Assembly (NCBI RefSeq): GCF_017349315.1
Contig: NZ_JAFMPP010000016.1
Coordinates: 30,066 to 94,065, forward strand
Reading direction: 5' to 3'
Source of the DNA: Jiella flava
GTDB taxonomy: Bacteria; Pseudomonadota; Alphaproteobacteria; Rhizobiales; Rhizobiaceae
DNA length: 64,000 bases
Shown here: positions 35,688 to 45,111 of the stretch, piece after piece
Layout: each line of letters starts with the position of its first letter
Numbering within the stretch: position 1 is the first letter of the stretch
Program-made: the position numbers and the translations under genes
Notes under the pieces: model-generated
The model's input: only the letters and a program-made list of their open reading frames with translations
Databases searched by the model: none
Told to the model about the DNA's origin: nothing

Positions 35688-36896
35688 ATGACGCAAGAGC
35701 GAAGAGCCTTGGAACGGGCGATCACGATCCGGGTGGCCGATTCCATCGCCGCGGTCGACGCCGCGTTGTGGGATCGGCTCGCCGATTGCGACGCAGCGGA
35801 CGCGTCGTCCTTGCCCCGTCTGGCGCCCGCCAATCCGTTTCTCTCCCATGCGTTTCTCAAAGCCCTCGAAGACGCGGGCTGCGCCGGCGAGCGCGCCGGC
35901 TGGCTGCCCCAGCATCTGATTGTCGAAGACGAAGCGGGCGCGATCGTCGCGGTCGCCCCCGCCTATCTGAAATCCCACAGCCAGGGCGAATACGTCTTCG
36001 ATCACGGCTGGGCCGATGCCTTCGAGCGCGCCGGCGGCGCCTATTATCCGAAGCTGCAGATGTCGGTGCCGTTCACGCCGGTGACTGGTCCGCGGCTTCT
36101 GGCCAGTAACGGTCCGGCGGCCAACGAGCGCCGGCAGGCGCTGGTGGCGGGCGCCAGGGCCTATCTCTCGCAGACCGGCCTGTCTTCGGTCCACGCCACC
36201 TTCCTTACCGAGGCCGATCTTGCGGCGATGCGCGAGGCCGGCTGGCTGCACCGGATCGACCAGCAGTTCCATTTCTTCAATCGCGGCTATCAGAGCTACG
36301 ACGATTTTCTCGCCACCCTTGCCTCGCGCAAACGCAAGGCACTGAAGAAGGAACGGCGCGAGGCGCTCAGCGCCGATATCAGCGTCGAATGGCTGACGGG
36401 CGCTGACCTCAGCGAAGCCGCCTGGGACGCCTTCTTCACCTTCTACATGGACACCGGCAGCCGCAAATGGGGTCGCCCCTATCTCAACCGCCGCTTCTTC
36501 TCGCTAATCGGCGAACGGTTGGCGGACCGCATCCTCCTGGTGATGGCGAAACGCGCGGGGCGCTACATCGCCGGCGCGCTGAACTTCATCGGCGCCGACG
36601 CGCTCTACGGCCGCAACTGGGGCTGCATCGAAGACCACCCCTTCCTGCATTTCGAGCTGTGCTACCATCAGGCCATCGATTTTGCGATCGCCCACCGCCT
36701 CGCCGTCGTCGAAGCCGGCGCCCAGGGCCAGCACAAGATCGCACGCGGTTACGAGCCGGTGACCACCCACTCGGCCCACTTCATCGCCCATGCGGGCCTG
36801 CGCCGCGCGATCGAGGACTATCTCAAATCCGAGCGGCACGAAGTCGAGCATGTCAGCGAGATCCTCGGCGAGCACACACCCTTCAAACGGGGATAA
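35688..36896 (+). CDS. GNAT-like acyltransferase, DUF482 (peptidogalycan biosynthesis) family
   Basis: 402 residues matching the DUF482/PF04339 group: 'NPFLSHAFLKALEDAGCAGE', 'YVFDHGWADAFERAGGAYYP', 'KLQMSVPFTPVTGPRLL', 'YDDFLATLASRKRKALKKER', 'YGRNWGCIEDHPFLHFELCY' and 'GAQGQHKIARGYEPVTTHSA'. The double GNAT fold is related to FemX-type aminoacyl transferases, but the reaction is not established. It follows the diesterase by 39 bp in a likely three-gene operon. Confidence 0.88.
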   Translation: MTQERRALERAITIRVADSIAAVDAALWDRLADCDAADASSLPRLAPANPFLSHAFLKALEDAGCAGERAGWLPQHLIVEDEAGAIVAVAPAYLKSHSQGEYVFDHGWADAFERAGGAYYPKLQMSVPFTPVTGPRLLASNGPAANERRQALVAGARAYLSQTGLSSVHATFLTEADLAAMREAGWLHRIDQQFHFFNRGYQSYDDFLATLASRKRKALKKERREALSADISVEWLTGADLSEAAWDAFFTFYMDTGSRKWGRPYLNRRFFSLIGERLADRILLVMAKRAGRYIAGALNFIGADALYGRNWGCIEDHPFLHFELCYHQAIDFAIAHRLAVVEAGAQGQHKIARGYEPVTTHSAHFIAHAGLRRAIEDYLKSERHEVEHVSEILGEHTPFKRG

Positions 36897-36997
36897 GGCG
36901 GTCGGAGACGATCTATCAGCGGCATGCCCCCGGCAGTCGACGTAAACCGCGCTCGCCGCGGTTGAAGATGGCGCTCATGACCCCGACGTTTCCGGGC

Positions 36998-37171
36998 TCA
37001 CGGAAGCTGCTCTTCCTCCTCAGCGTCCTGTTCTTCGATCGGGATGTCCCGGCCGATCAGGCGCTCGCCGTCCTTCTTGCCGTCAAACGCATTGTCCGTC
37101 CGCTCGACGGCATTGCCGACGAGATCGGGGCTGTCGGCGTCGTGACGCTTGTCCGGACTGGTCTTCGACAT
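36998..37171 (-). CDS. Small acidic hypothetical protein
   Basis: 57 residues, hydrophilic, very acidic at the end ('EEQDAEEEEQLP'), no membrane segment. The ATG at 37171 has GCGGAGG at good spacing, which favours a real gene; the frame is open upstream to 37285 without such a site. No family recognised. Confidence 0.6.
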   Translation of the reverse strand: MSKTSPDKRHDADSPDLVGNAVERTDNAFDGKKDGERLIGRDIPIEEQDAEEEEQLP

Positions 37172-37384
37172 GGCGCATCCTCCGCGATACCGCTGTGGTG
37201 ACACATAAGCGCCAAGCCGGCGGAAACGTTCCGTCGGCTGCCAAGCGGCGGCCGCGTTGCTGTCCATGACTGTCAAACGGCCCAAAGCTTACCCTCAAAC
37301 AGCGCCGAGATGGATTTAGCGCCATCGAGAGTTCGGTCATGCCGGCGCCTCTTCCCGAACGCCGTTTCCTCAGCGCCGTCGCCC

Positions 37385-38422
37385 TCAGCCCGCCTGGCGA
37401 CGTTTGTAGGGCAGATACCAGTCGACGAAGGCGCCGATGCCCGCTTCGACGCTGGTGCTCGGCGCATAGCCGAGCTCGGTCTTGATGGCGTCGACATCGG
37501 CAAAGGTGTCTTCGACGTCGCCGATCTGCATCGGCTGCAATTCGATGACCGCCTTCTTGCCGAGCGCCGCCTCCAGCACCTCGACATAGCGCTTGAGTTC
37601 AACCGGATTGCCGTTGCCGATGTTGAAGATGCGGAACGGCGCGGCGCTGGTGGCCGGATCCGGGTGGACGGGATCGAAAGCCGCATTGCGCGGTGCGATG
37701 CGGTCGCTCGCCCGCACCACGCCCTCGACGATGTCGTCGACATAGGTGAAGTCGCGGCTGTGGCGACCGTAATTGAACAGCGCGATCGGCTCGCCGGCCA
37801 TGATCTTTTCGGCGAAGGAATAATAGGCCATGTCCGGCCGGCCCCAGGGGCCGTAAACGGTGAAGAAGCGCAGCCCCGTCACCGGCAGATCGAAGAGGTG
37901 GCTGTAGGCATGGGCCATCAGCTCGTTGGAGCGTTTGGTGGCGGCATAAAGCTGGATCGGGTGATCGACGCCGTCATGCTCGCTAAACGGCACCTTGCGA
38001 TTGGCGCCATAGACGCTGGAGGAGCTGGCGAAGGTCAGATGCGGCACCTTGGCGTGGCGGCAGACTTCCAAAATATTGGCAAAGCCGACGAGATTGCTCT
38101 GCACGTAACTTTCGGGATTTTGCAGCGAATAGCGCACGCCGGCCTGCGCCGCGAGGCTGATCACCCGGTCGAAGGGCCTCTCGGCAAACACCCGATCCAG
38201 CGCTGCACGGTCGGCCAGATCGGCCTCGATAAAGGTGAAGTCGCAGCCGGTTTCGGCCTTCAGCCGCGCAAGTTCGGCGAGTCGGTCGCGCTTCAGCTGC
38301 GGGTCGTAATAGGCGTTAACGACATCGAAGCCGACGACGGAGTCGCCCCGGGCGAGAAGCTTGCATGCGGTGTGAAAGCCGATGAAGCCGGCAACGCCGG
38401 TGAGAAAGACATGCTGAGACAT
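37385..38422 (-). CDS. UDP-glucuronate 4-epimerase-like NAD-dependent epimerase
   Basis: 345 residues. Rossmann motif '[19 protein letters not shown]', active-site '[18 protein letters not shown]' and '[19 protein letters not shown]', and '[20 protein letters not shown]', the last typical of UDP-glucuronate 4-epimerases (LpsL/CapI) making UDP-galacturonate for LPS or capsule. Next to a glycosyltransferase and a deacetylase, in line with a polysaccharide role. Confidence 0.88.
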   Translation of the reverse strand: MSQHVFLTGVAGFIGFHTACKLLARGDSVVGFDVVNAYYDPQLKRDRLAELARLKAETGCDFTFIEADLADRAALDRVFAERPFDRVISLAAQAGVRYSLQNPESYVQSNLVGFANILEVCRHAKVPHLTFASSSSVYGANRKVPFSEHDGVDHPIQLYAATKRSNELMAHAYSHLFDLPVTGLRFFTVYGPWGRPDMAYYSFAEKIMAGEPIALFNYGRHSRDFTYVDDIVEGVVRASDRIAPRNAAFDPVHPDPATSAAPFRIFNIGNGNPVELKRYVEVLEAALGKKAVIELQPMQIGDVEDTFADVDAIKTELGYAPSTSVEAGIGAFVDWYLPYKRRQAG

Positions 38423-38532
38423 GGGAGCGTCTTAAGTCCTGCGCCAAGTGAATCAAAGCGGCTTTTTCGGCATGACGTTTTGCGGACAGCATCGGCACGG
38501 CCGTCATACATCCCGCATACATCCCGGCGCGA

Positions 38533-39297
38533 TCACCCGCTGGAAAGCGCGGCGGTCATCCTCTGCAAAGACGGCCAGGTGATCGCCGAATGCGCGGCCA
38601 GGCACTCGATCATCGCCGCCGTCACGGACCAGGCCGTTTCGTCATGCTGGAGATGGTGGGTCAGAAGGCCGATCGGCTCGGGCGATCCGGCCAGGCGTTC
38701 AGCCAGCAGCGCCGCCAGGCGCGCATCCGCCTCGTCGGCCGTGAGGCCGCGCGGATCGCGCCAGTTCATCACGTCGAGACGGGTGTTGAGCTCGGCAAGG
38801 CCGTCGATACCGGTGGGCTTGGCCGGGCCATAGACCGACAGGATGGAAAACCCGAGCTGCGGCAAGATACGGCGCGCCGACGCACCGATCCGGTTCCAGG
38901 GCGGGACGAAGACCGGCAGGAAGCGGCCCGCAAACAGCCTTCCCAGCGCGGCCCGCCCGGCGACGATTTCATCGGCCATCATGCCGGCCGGCCGGTGCTC
39001 GCCGAATTCGGCGCGCTTTTCGCCATCCAGCGCATGATTGCGATGGGCATGGCCGTGGAGCAGAATCGTGACGCGGGTCTCGGCAGCCAGCCGGTCGGCG
39101 AGTGCCGGGTCGAGCCCCTCGGGAATGACCGCCAGCCCCAGGGGGGCGGCTGACGCCCGCGCCAATGCCAGGAGCCGTTCCAGCGCCGGCGTCACCTGTC
39201 GCGCATCGTCGTCCCGCCACCACAGCGCGGCCGTGCGCCCCGCGTCGGCGAGCGTGTCGAGGGCCTCGCGCGAACGGGAAAACGCCATGGCGCTCAT
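38533..39297 (-). CDS. Polysaccharide deacetylase family protein (WbmS-like)
   Basis: 254 residues with an NodB-like fold outline: 'ALWWRDDDARQVTPALERLL' gives the metal-binding Asp pair, 'ILLHGHAHRNHAL' the two histidines (HxxxH), and 'FVPPWNRIGASARRILPQLG' the conserved PPWNR loop. Likely removes acetyl groups from a nucleotide-linked or lipid-linked sugar. Starts within the stop of the preceding glycosyltransferase gene (ATGA), so they are co-translated. Confidence 0.82.
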   Translation of the reverse strand: MSAMAFSRSREALDTLADAGRTAALWWRDDDARQVTPALERLLALARASAAPLGLAVIPEGLDPALADRLAAETRVTILLHGHAHRNHALDGEKRAEFGEHRPAGMMADEIVAGRAALGRLFAGRFLPVFVPPWNRIGASARRILPQLGFSILSVYGPAKPTGIDGLAELNTRLDVMNWRDPRGLTADEADARLAALLAERLAGSPEPIGLLTHHLQHDETAWSVTAAMIECLAAHSAITWPSLQRMTAALSSG

Positions 39298-40520
39298 GCC
39301 GCCTTCGCCTGCAGCTTATCGCCGAGGAGTTGCGCCACCCGGTCGAGCCCGGGCTCGGGCGAAAATTTCTCTCTGACGCGTCTCTCGCCGGCCTCCGCCA
39401 GCCGCGTGGCGAGCAGCGGATCGTCCATCAGGCGCGCCATCGCGGCGGCCAGCGCCTTCGGATCACGCTCTTCGACCAACAGGCCGGTTTCGCCGTCGAT
39501 GACGAGTTCGGGAATCGCCGAGACCTTGGTCGAGACGACCGGCAGCCGGTGGGCCTGCGCCTCCATCAGAACGTTTGGCAAGCCGTCGCGGTCGCCCGAG
39601 CGGGCAATGCGCGAAGGCAGGACGAAGAGATCGGCCTTGGCCAAAAGATCGAAGACATGCGCGCGCTCGCGGCTGCCATGCCAGGTGACGCGATCGCCGA
39701 TTCCGGCCTTGTCCGCCCGCGCCGCCAGCGCCTTGGCGAGCACACCGCCGCCGACATGGTCGAAATGCCAGTCGCGATCGGCAAGCCGCACCAGCGCCCG
39801 GATCAGGTCGCCATAGCCCTTCTTTTCCACCGCCCGGCCGATCGAGACGATCCGATAGGGACGCCGGCCGTCGTAGGGTACGCGCTGCGGCGGCTTAATT
39901 CCGGAGAGATCGAGCCCGTGATAGACCAGCTCGACCGCCTGCGGCCGGCTCGCCAGCGACTGGAGATAGGCGAGATTGGTCCTGGTGCAGGTCACGCCGA
40001 AAGCCGCCGAATCGAGCTTTTCGGCAAGCTCCCAAGGCTCTGACGTCCAAATGTCCTTGGCATGGGCCGAGAACGACCAGCCAAGGCCGAGGATCGTCGC
40101 GGCATAGCGGGCGACCGAGGCTGGCGTGTGAAGATAATGGGTGTGGATCCAGCCGACGTCTTCAGGAAGCTCGGCCGCGAGTACGCAGGCCTGACCAAAG
40201 CGGCGATGCCGGTTGGCGGTGTTGTCGCGCTTGAGATCGACCTGAAACAGCCCCTCGGCGTCTGCATAACCTGCCTGGCGCGCCGCAAACTCCCGGCCGC
40301 GCTTCACCCGCGCCGGGTCGTCCTTCAGATATTCCGGCAGATAAAGCACCGGCGCCTTGATCCGCCGATGCACCGGATGGACCTTCGTCTCGCCGGGCTG
40401 GCGCAGGGAGACGATCAGTTGATCGAGACCGCGGTCCTGGAGCCCGGCGATCTCCTGGGCGATGAAGGTCTCGGACAGGCGCGGATAGCCCTTGACCAGA
40501 ATTGCGACCCGGCCCTGCAT
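39294..40520 (-). CDS. Family 4 glycosyltransferase
   Basis: 408 residues of the GT-B fold: N-terminal 'VKGYPRLSETFIAQEIAGLQ', then 'IHTHYLHTPASVARYAATIL', and the C-terminal GT1 domain with 'RIVSIGRAVEKKGYGDLIRA' and the E-x7-E region 'SRSGDRDGLPNVLMEAQAHR'. Resembles colanic-acid/exopolysaccharide glycosyltransferases. Overlaps the deacetylase by 4 bp. Sugar donor and acceptor unknown. Confidence 0.88.
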   Translation of the reverse strand: MQGRVAILVKGYPRLSETFIAQEIAGLQDRGLDQLIVSLRQPGETKVHPVHRRIKAPVLYLPEYLKDDPARVKRGREFAARQAGYADAEGLFQVDLKRDNTANRHRRFGQACVLAAELPEDVGWIHTHYLHTPASVARYAATILGLGWSFSAHAKDIWTSEPWELAEKLDSAAFGVTCTRTNLAYLQSLASRPQAVELVYHGLDLSGIKPPQRVPYDGRRPYRIVSIGRAVEKKGYGDLIRALVRLADRDWHFDHVGGGVLAKALAARADKAGIGDRVTWHGSRERAHVFDLLAKADLFVLPSRIARSGDRDGLPNVLMEAQAHRLPVVSTKVSAIPELVIDGETGLLVEERDPKALAAAMARLMDDPLLATRLAEAGERRVREKFSPEPGLDRVAQLLGDKLQAKAA

Positions 40521-40710
40521 GATGCGTGTCCCGTCCTGATTTATCGACCCGCGCCAGGCATGGCGCAGCGCGTTTGACGATCGCCTGCGCGGAGCCTGTG
40601 ATTAGGCGAGACCGGCGCAAGCGGCAAGTCGCGGCGGCGGCTGGCCGAAGGCCGGGCTTTTCGGCCAGCGACCGCTGCGGGCAAACAGCCTTACGGCGCT
40701 TTGCCCGCGA

Positions 40711-40739
40711 TTGACAAAAATCCGGCGTAACCGCTTACT
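40711..40739 (+). promoter_or_regulatory. Candidate promoter of the peptide ABC transporter genes
   Basis: TTGACA (40711-40716), a 17-bp spacer, CTTACT (40734-40739), 30 bp ahead of the binding-protein start. The -35 is a full match, the -10 partial. Confidence 0.5.
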
Positions 40740-40769
40740 GCCGCTCATATTGTTCGGAAGGAGTGGGCA

Positions 40770-42785
40770 ATGCCGCGAAGGCAGGGATCAAGCGCCGAGC
40801 GTTGCGGTGCGCCGCGCGGCAGCGTCCCTGCGGTGCTTGCCGGCTTGATGCGGCTGATCCCGGCGCTCGCGACCGCTGTGGCCCTGTTCACCGGCCGACA
40901 CTCCGCCCTCGCGCAATCGCCGCCCGAACCGCCATCGCTCGCCGCCGAAGTCGCCAAGGGCGAGCTGCCACCACTGGTGGACCGACTGCCTCAGGATCCA
41001 CGGGTGCTGCCCGTCGACAGCCCCTGCCGCGCCGATCAACTCGGCGGTACGCTCAACATGCTGGGCGGCAGCGCCAAGGACACGCGGATCCTGCCGGTCT
41101 TCGGCTATGCCCGGCTCGTCGGCTACGACACCCGCTACCGCATCGTTCCGGACATTTTGAAAAGCTTCGACGTCGAACAGGGTCGGATCTTCACCTTTCA
41201 CCTGCGGCCGGGGATGAAATGGTCGGATGGCGTGCCGTTCACCTCGGAGGACTTTCGCTATTTCTGGGAGGACATGGCGAAAAACCCGAAGATCGCCAAA
41301 TTCGGGATTCCGCCCGAGCTGATGGTCGACGGCGAAGAGCCGGTGGTGACCTTCCCGGACCAATATACGGTCCGCTACGCCTGGACGAAGCCCAATCCGG
41401 GCTTCCTCGCGTCGCTCGCCGCGGCCGTGCCCTTCGATATCTATCGGCCGGCCCACTATCTGAAAAAGTTCAATCCGAAATATACCGACCCCAAGGAGGT
41501 CGAGGCCAAGGTCGAGGAGGCGGGCCAGCGCAACTGGGTGGCGCTGCACTTCAAGAAGGACCGGGCGCAGCGCAACGACAATCCTAAAATGCCGACCCTG
41601 CAGCCCTGGATGCTGGTCACCAAGCCACCGTCGGAACGGCTGATCTTCAAGCGCAATCCGTACTTCTTCCGAGTGGATCGCGAGGGCCGCCAACTGCCCT
41701 ATATCAGCGAGGTCGCGCTGACGATCGCCAATCCCGGCCTGATCCCGGCCAAAGTCGCCAATGGCGAATCCGACCTCCAGGCGGCCTATCTTGCCTTTGC
41801 GAACTATCCGTTTCTCAAGCGCGGCGAGACGCGCTCGCATTACGAGGTACGCCGCTGGAAATCCGGCCGCGGCTCGCATGTCACACTCTTTCCGAACCTC
41901 AACGCCAAGGATCCGGCCTGGCGCAAACTGCTGCAGACGGCGGATTTCCGCCGCGCTTTGTCACTCGCCATCAACCGCGAAGACATCAACAAGGCAATCT
42001 TCTACGGCCTCGCCGAGCCCGGCGGAAACACCGTGTTGCCCGGCTCGCCGCTCTATTCCAAAGATCTGCGGTCGATGTGGAGCACCTATGATCCCGCGCG
42101 CGCCAATCAGCTGCTCGATCAGCTCGGCCTGAAACGCGAGAGGCCGGGCGGGCTGCGCCTTCTTCCCGACGGCCGCGAGATGCGCCTCGTCGTTGAGACC
42201 GCAGGCGAGAGCCGCGAACAGACCGACGTTCTGCAGCTGGTGCGCGACGACTGGGAAAAGATCGGCATCGAGCTGTTGATCCGCGAATCCCAGCGCGAAA
42301 TCTTCCGCAACCGCATCAAGGCCGGCTCGACGTTGATGTCGGTCTGGTCTGGCCTCGACAACGGCCTGCCGACCCCGGACACCGATCCAGCCGAGATCGC
42401 CCCATCGACGGCCGAACAGATGGAATGGCCGGGCTTCGGTATGTGGGTTGAGACCCACGGCACCGGCGGTGACAAGCCGCAAGATACCCAAGCCCTGAAA
42501 CCGCTCCTGAAACTGATCGCGCTGCGAAAGGCCTGGATAGATTCGCTCGACGAAGCGGAGAAGACGACGATCTGGCACGAGGCGCTGAAGATCTTCGCCA
42601 ATCAGGTCTATACAATCGGCATCGTCTCCGGCGTCGATCAACTCGTGGTCGTTTCCGATAAGCTGAAGGGCGTGCCCGAGCGCGGCGTCTACAATTTCGA
42701 TCCGGGAGCGTTTTTCGGCATGTATCACCCGGACAGCTTCTATTTCGCCTGCCCGGCGGTCGACACCGCGGACAAAGGCGAGTGA
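40770..42785 (+). CDS. ABC transporter substrate-binding protein, family 5 (peptide/oligopeptide type)
   Basis: 671 residues with a signal peptide (to about residue 49, '...HSALAQS'). SBP family 5 signatures: 'GRIFTFHLRPGMKWSDGVPF', 'TSEDFRYFWEDMAKNP', 'DFRRALSLAINREDINKAIF' and 'LPGSPLYSKDL'. It captures a peptide-like or other large substrate in the periplasm for the two permeases that follow. Longer than the common ~540 residues, as in the YejA-like branch. ATG behind GGAAGGAGTG. The stop overlaps the next start. Confidence 0.9.
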   Translation: MPRRQGSSAERCGAPRGSVPAVLAGLMRLIPALATAVALFTGRHSALAQSPPEPPSLAAEVAKGELPPLVDRLPQDPRVLPVDSPCRADQLGGTLNMLGGSAKDTRILPVFGYARLVGYDTRYRIVPDILKSFDVEQGRIFTFHLRPGMKWSDGVPFTSEDFRYFWEDMAKNPKIAKFGIPPELMVDGEEPVVTFPDQYTVRYAWTKPNPGFLASLAAAVPFDIYRPAHYLKKFNPKYTDPKEVEAKVEEAGQRNWVALHFKKDRAQRNDNPKMPTLQPWMLVTKPPSERLIFKRNPYFFRVDREGRQLPYISEVALTIANPGLIPAKVANGESDLQAAYLAFANYPFLKRGETRSHYEVRRWKSGRGSHVTLFPNLNAKDPAWRKLLQTADFRRALSLAINREDINKAIFYGLAEPGGNTVLPGSPLYSKDLRSMWSTYDPARANQLLDQLGLKRERPGGLRLLPDGREMRLVVETAGESREQTDVLQLVRDDWEKIGIELLIRESQREIFRNRIKAGSTLMSVWSGLDNGLPTPDTDPAEIAPSTAEQMEWPGFGMWVETHGTGGDKPQDTQALKPLLKLIALRKAWIDSLDEAEKTTIWHEALKIFANQVYTIGIVSGVDQLVVVSDKLKGVPERGVYNFDPGAFFGMYHPDSFYFACPAVDTADKGE

Positions 42786-43780
42786 TCCGCTATCTCGCCC
42801 AACGGCTGATGACGATGGCGATGACGCTGGTGGCGATCAGCGTGCTGGTCTTCACCATCATCCAGCTGCCGCCCGGCGACTATCTGACCAGCTACATCGC
42901 GGAGATCGAGGCCCAGGGCGAGCAGGTCACCGCCGACAAGATCCAGTTTCTGCGGGAGGAATACGGCCTCGACAAGCCGGTGTGGCAACAATATCTGGTC
43001 TGGGTGACGGGCCTGGCCCACGGCGATCTCGGCTATTCCTTCGAATACAATCAGCCGGTCGCCGACGTCGTCGGCGAGCGCATGCCGCTGACGCTGCTGC
43101 TCAACGCCGCGACCGTCCTGTTCATCTATCTGGTGTCGTTTCCGATCGGCATCTATTCGGCCACCCACCAATATAGCTGGAGCGACCATGGCCTGTCGTT
43201 TCTGGGCTTCCTCGGCCTCGCGACGCCGAACTTCCTGCTGGCGTTGATCCTTCTCTATCTCGCCAATGTCTGGTTCGGTACCTCGGTCGGCGGGCTGATG
43301 GCGCCGGAATATATCGACGCGCCCTGGTCGATGGCAAAACTCGGCTCGGTTCTCGCCCATCTCTGGGTGCCGGTGGTGGTGATCGGGACGGCGGGCACCG
43401 CCGGCATGATCCGGCGGCTGCGGGCCAATCTCCTCGACGAGCTGCACCGGCAATATGTCGTCACCGCCCGGGCCAAGGGCCTGTCGGAGCGCCGCATCCT
43501 GTTCAAATATCCGCTGCGCATGGCGCTCAATCCGTTCATCGCCGATCTCGGATCGATCCTGCCGCAGATCGTCTCCGGCTCGGTGATCATCTCGGCGGTG
43601 ATGAGCCTGCCGACCACCGGTCCGATGCTGTTGTCGTCGCTGAGAAGCCAGGACATGTATCTCGCCGGCTCGTTCCTGATGTTCCTTGCCTTGCTCACCG
43701 TGGTCGGGATGTTCGTCTCGGATCTTCTCTTGGCGCTGCTCGATCCGCGCATCCGGCTTGGGATGACGAACACCCGATGA
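42782..43780 (+). CDS. ABC transporter permease (DppB/OppB type)
   Basis: 332 residues, GTG start overlapping the binding-protein stop (GTGA). N-terminal helix 'LAQRLMTMAMTLVAISVLVF', the DppB family segment 'FLREEYGLDKPVWQQYLVWV', and the EAA loop 'ELHRQYVVTARAKGLSERRI' that contacts the ATPase. About six membrane helices. Overlaps the second permease by 4 bp. Confidence 0.92.
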   Translation: MIRYLAQRLMTMAMTLVAISVLVFTIIQLPPGDYLTSYIAEIEAQGEQVTADKIQFLREEYGLDKPVWQQYLVWVTGLAHGDLGYSFEYNQPVADVVGERMPLTLLLNAATVLFIYLVSFPIGIYSATHQYSWSDHGLSFLGFLGLATPNFLLALILLYLANVWFGTSVGGLMAPEYIDAPWSMAKLGSVLAHLWVPVVVIGTAGTAGMIRRLRANLLDELHRQYVVTARAKGLSERRILFKYPLRMALNPFIADLGSILPQIVSGSVIISAVMSLPTTGPMLLSSLRSQDMYLAGSFLMFLALLTVVGMFVSDLLLALLDPRIRLGMTNTR

Positions 43781-44934
43781 GCCAGATCCCGCATTTCATC
43801 TCGACCGAGCCGTTCGACGCCGAGGCGACGGTCGCCGCCGGGTCGATGGTCTCGGAACGCTATGCGAAAGCCTCGCAGGCGCGGCTGATCTGGTGGCGGT
43901 TCCTGCGCCATCGGCTGGCGGTGGTGAGCCTGGCGTTTCTGGTGCTGAGCTACGGCTCGATCCTCTTCGTCGAGTTTCTTGCCCCTTACGATCTATCGAC
44001 CCGGCACACCGACGATATCTTCGCGCCTCCCCAACCGGTCCATCTCTTTCACGACGGAAAACTCGTCGGCCCCTTCGTCTATCGGCTGCATTACAGCCTC
44101 GACATGGACACACTGAAGCGGACCTATCGCGAGGACGAAAGCACGCCGCTGCCGCTTCGCTTCTTCTGTTCCGGCACGCCCTATTCCGTCTGGGGGTTAT
44201 TCATCGCCGACACGCACCTCGTCTGCCCGCCGAACGGGGGCACCCTCTTCCTGCTCGGCACCGATCGCCTCGGCCGCGACATGCTCTCGCGCATCATCTA
44301 CGGCGCCAGGATCTCGCTGACGATCGGCCTTGTCGGGGTCACGCTGTCCTTCATCCTCGGCATCACCATCGGCGGCCTTGCCGGCTATTTCGGCGGCTGG
44401 GTGGACGCGACGGTGCAGCGGATCACCGAAATCCTGCGCTCACTGCCGGAATTGCCGTTGTGGCTGGCGCTGTCGGCCGCCCTGCCACTGACCTGGAGCC
44501 CGCTGCTGGTCTATTTCGGGATCACGCTGATCCTGGCGCTTCTCGACTGGCCGGGGCTGGCCCGCGCGGTGCGTTCGAAACTGTTCGCGCTGCGCGAGGA
44601 GGATTTCGTGGTGGCCGCCGAAATGCTCGGCGCGAGCCCGAGGCGGATCATCTTCCGGCATCTGTTGCCGAACTTCATGAGCCATCTCATCGCCTCGGCC
44701 TCGCTGTCGATCCCGACGATGATCCTCGCCGAGACCGCGCTGTCCTTTCTCGGTCTCGGCCTTCGCCCGCCGATCACCTCCTGGGGCGTCCTCCTGTCGG
44801 AGGCCCAGAACATCGAGGCGGTGGCGCTTTACCCCTGGCTGCTCTTGCCGATGGTGCCGGTGATCCTCACCGTCCTCGCCTTCTCCTTCGTCGGCGACGG
44901 CCTGCGCGACGCGGTCGATCCCTACCAACATTGA
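43777..44934 (+). CDS. ABC transporter permease (DppC/OppC type)
   Basis: 385 residues, ATGA overlap with the first permease. Contains an OppC-like N-terminal helix, a long periplasmic loop with 'YRLHYSLDMDTLKRTYRED' as in YejE-like members, the 'LGTDRLGRDMLSRIIYGARI' block, and the EAA loop 'EEDFVVAAEMLGASPRRIIF'. No ATP-binding gene follows: an interspersed repeat and then convergent glyS end the cluster, so the ATPase must be encoded elsewhere. Confidence 0.92.
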   Translation: MSQIPHFISTEPFDAEATVAAGSMVSERYAKASQARLIWWRFLRHRLAVVSLAFLVLSYGSILFVEFLAPYDLSTRHTDDIFAPPQPVHLFHDGKLVGPFVYRLHYSLDMDTLKRTYREDESTPLPLRFFCSGTPYSVWGLFIADTHLVCPPNGGTLFLLGTDRLGRDMLSRIIYGARISLTIGLVGVTLSFILGITIGGLAGYFGGWVDATVQRITEILRSLPELPLWLALSAALPLTWSPLLVYFGITLILALLDWPGLARAVRSKLFALREEDFVVAAEMLGASPRRIIFRHLLPNFMSHLIASASLSIPTMILAETALSFLGLGLRPPITSWGVLLSEAQNIEAVALYPWLLLPMVPVILTVLAFSFVGDGLRDAVDPYQH

Positions 44935-45003
44935 GGGTCGGCGCTGATTGAGGATCGGGACGGGCGGAGCGGACACGGCCCGCCCCGGATCGACGGCGCG
45001 AGA

Positions 45004-45110
45004 CTAGAGCGGAATGCGATAAACTGGAATCGCCATTCCGCTCTAAGCCATTGTTTTGCCGCATGATGTGACCCGAAAAGTCATGCAACTTTTCGGCACC
45101 ATGCTCTAAG
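45004..45110 (+). repeat. Two-hairpin interspersed repeat, second family
   Basis: Starts CTAGAGCGGAATGCGAT, with AGCGGAAT paired to CATTCCGCT, then a linker GCCGCATGATGTGACC and a second hairpin CCGAAAAGT/ACTTTTCGG, ending ATGCTCTAAG. Length and layout match the first family (about 105 bp, two hairpins, CTAG/CTAA ends) but the sequence differs. It sits in the 177-bp space between the convergent permease and glyS stops. Confidence 0.8.
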
Positions 45111-45111
45111 C

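Noticed and set aside
36467..37201. 244-codon plus-strand frame crossing the end of the DUF482 gene
   Set aside because: Out of frame with the clear DUF482 protein and Arg/Pro-rich; a shadow.
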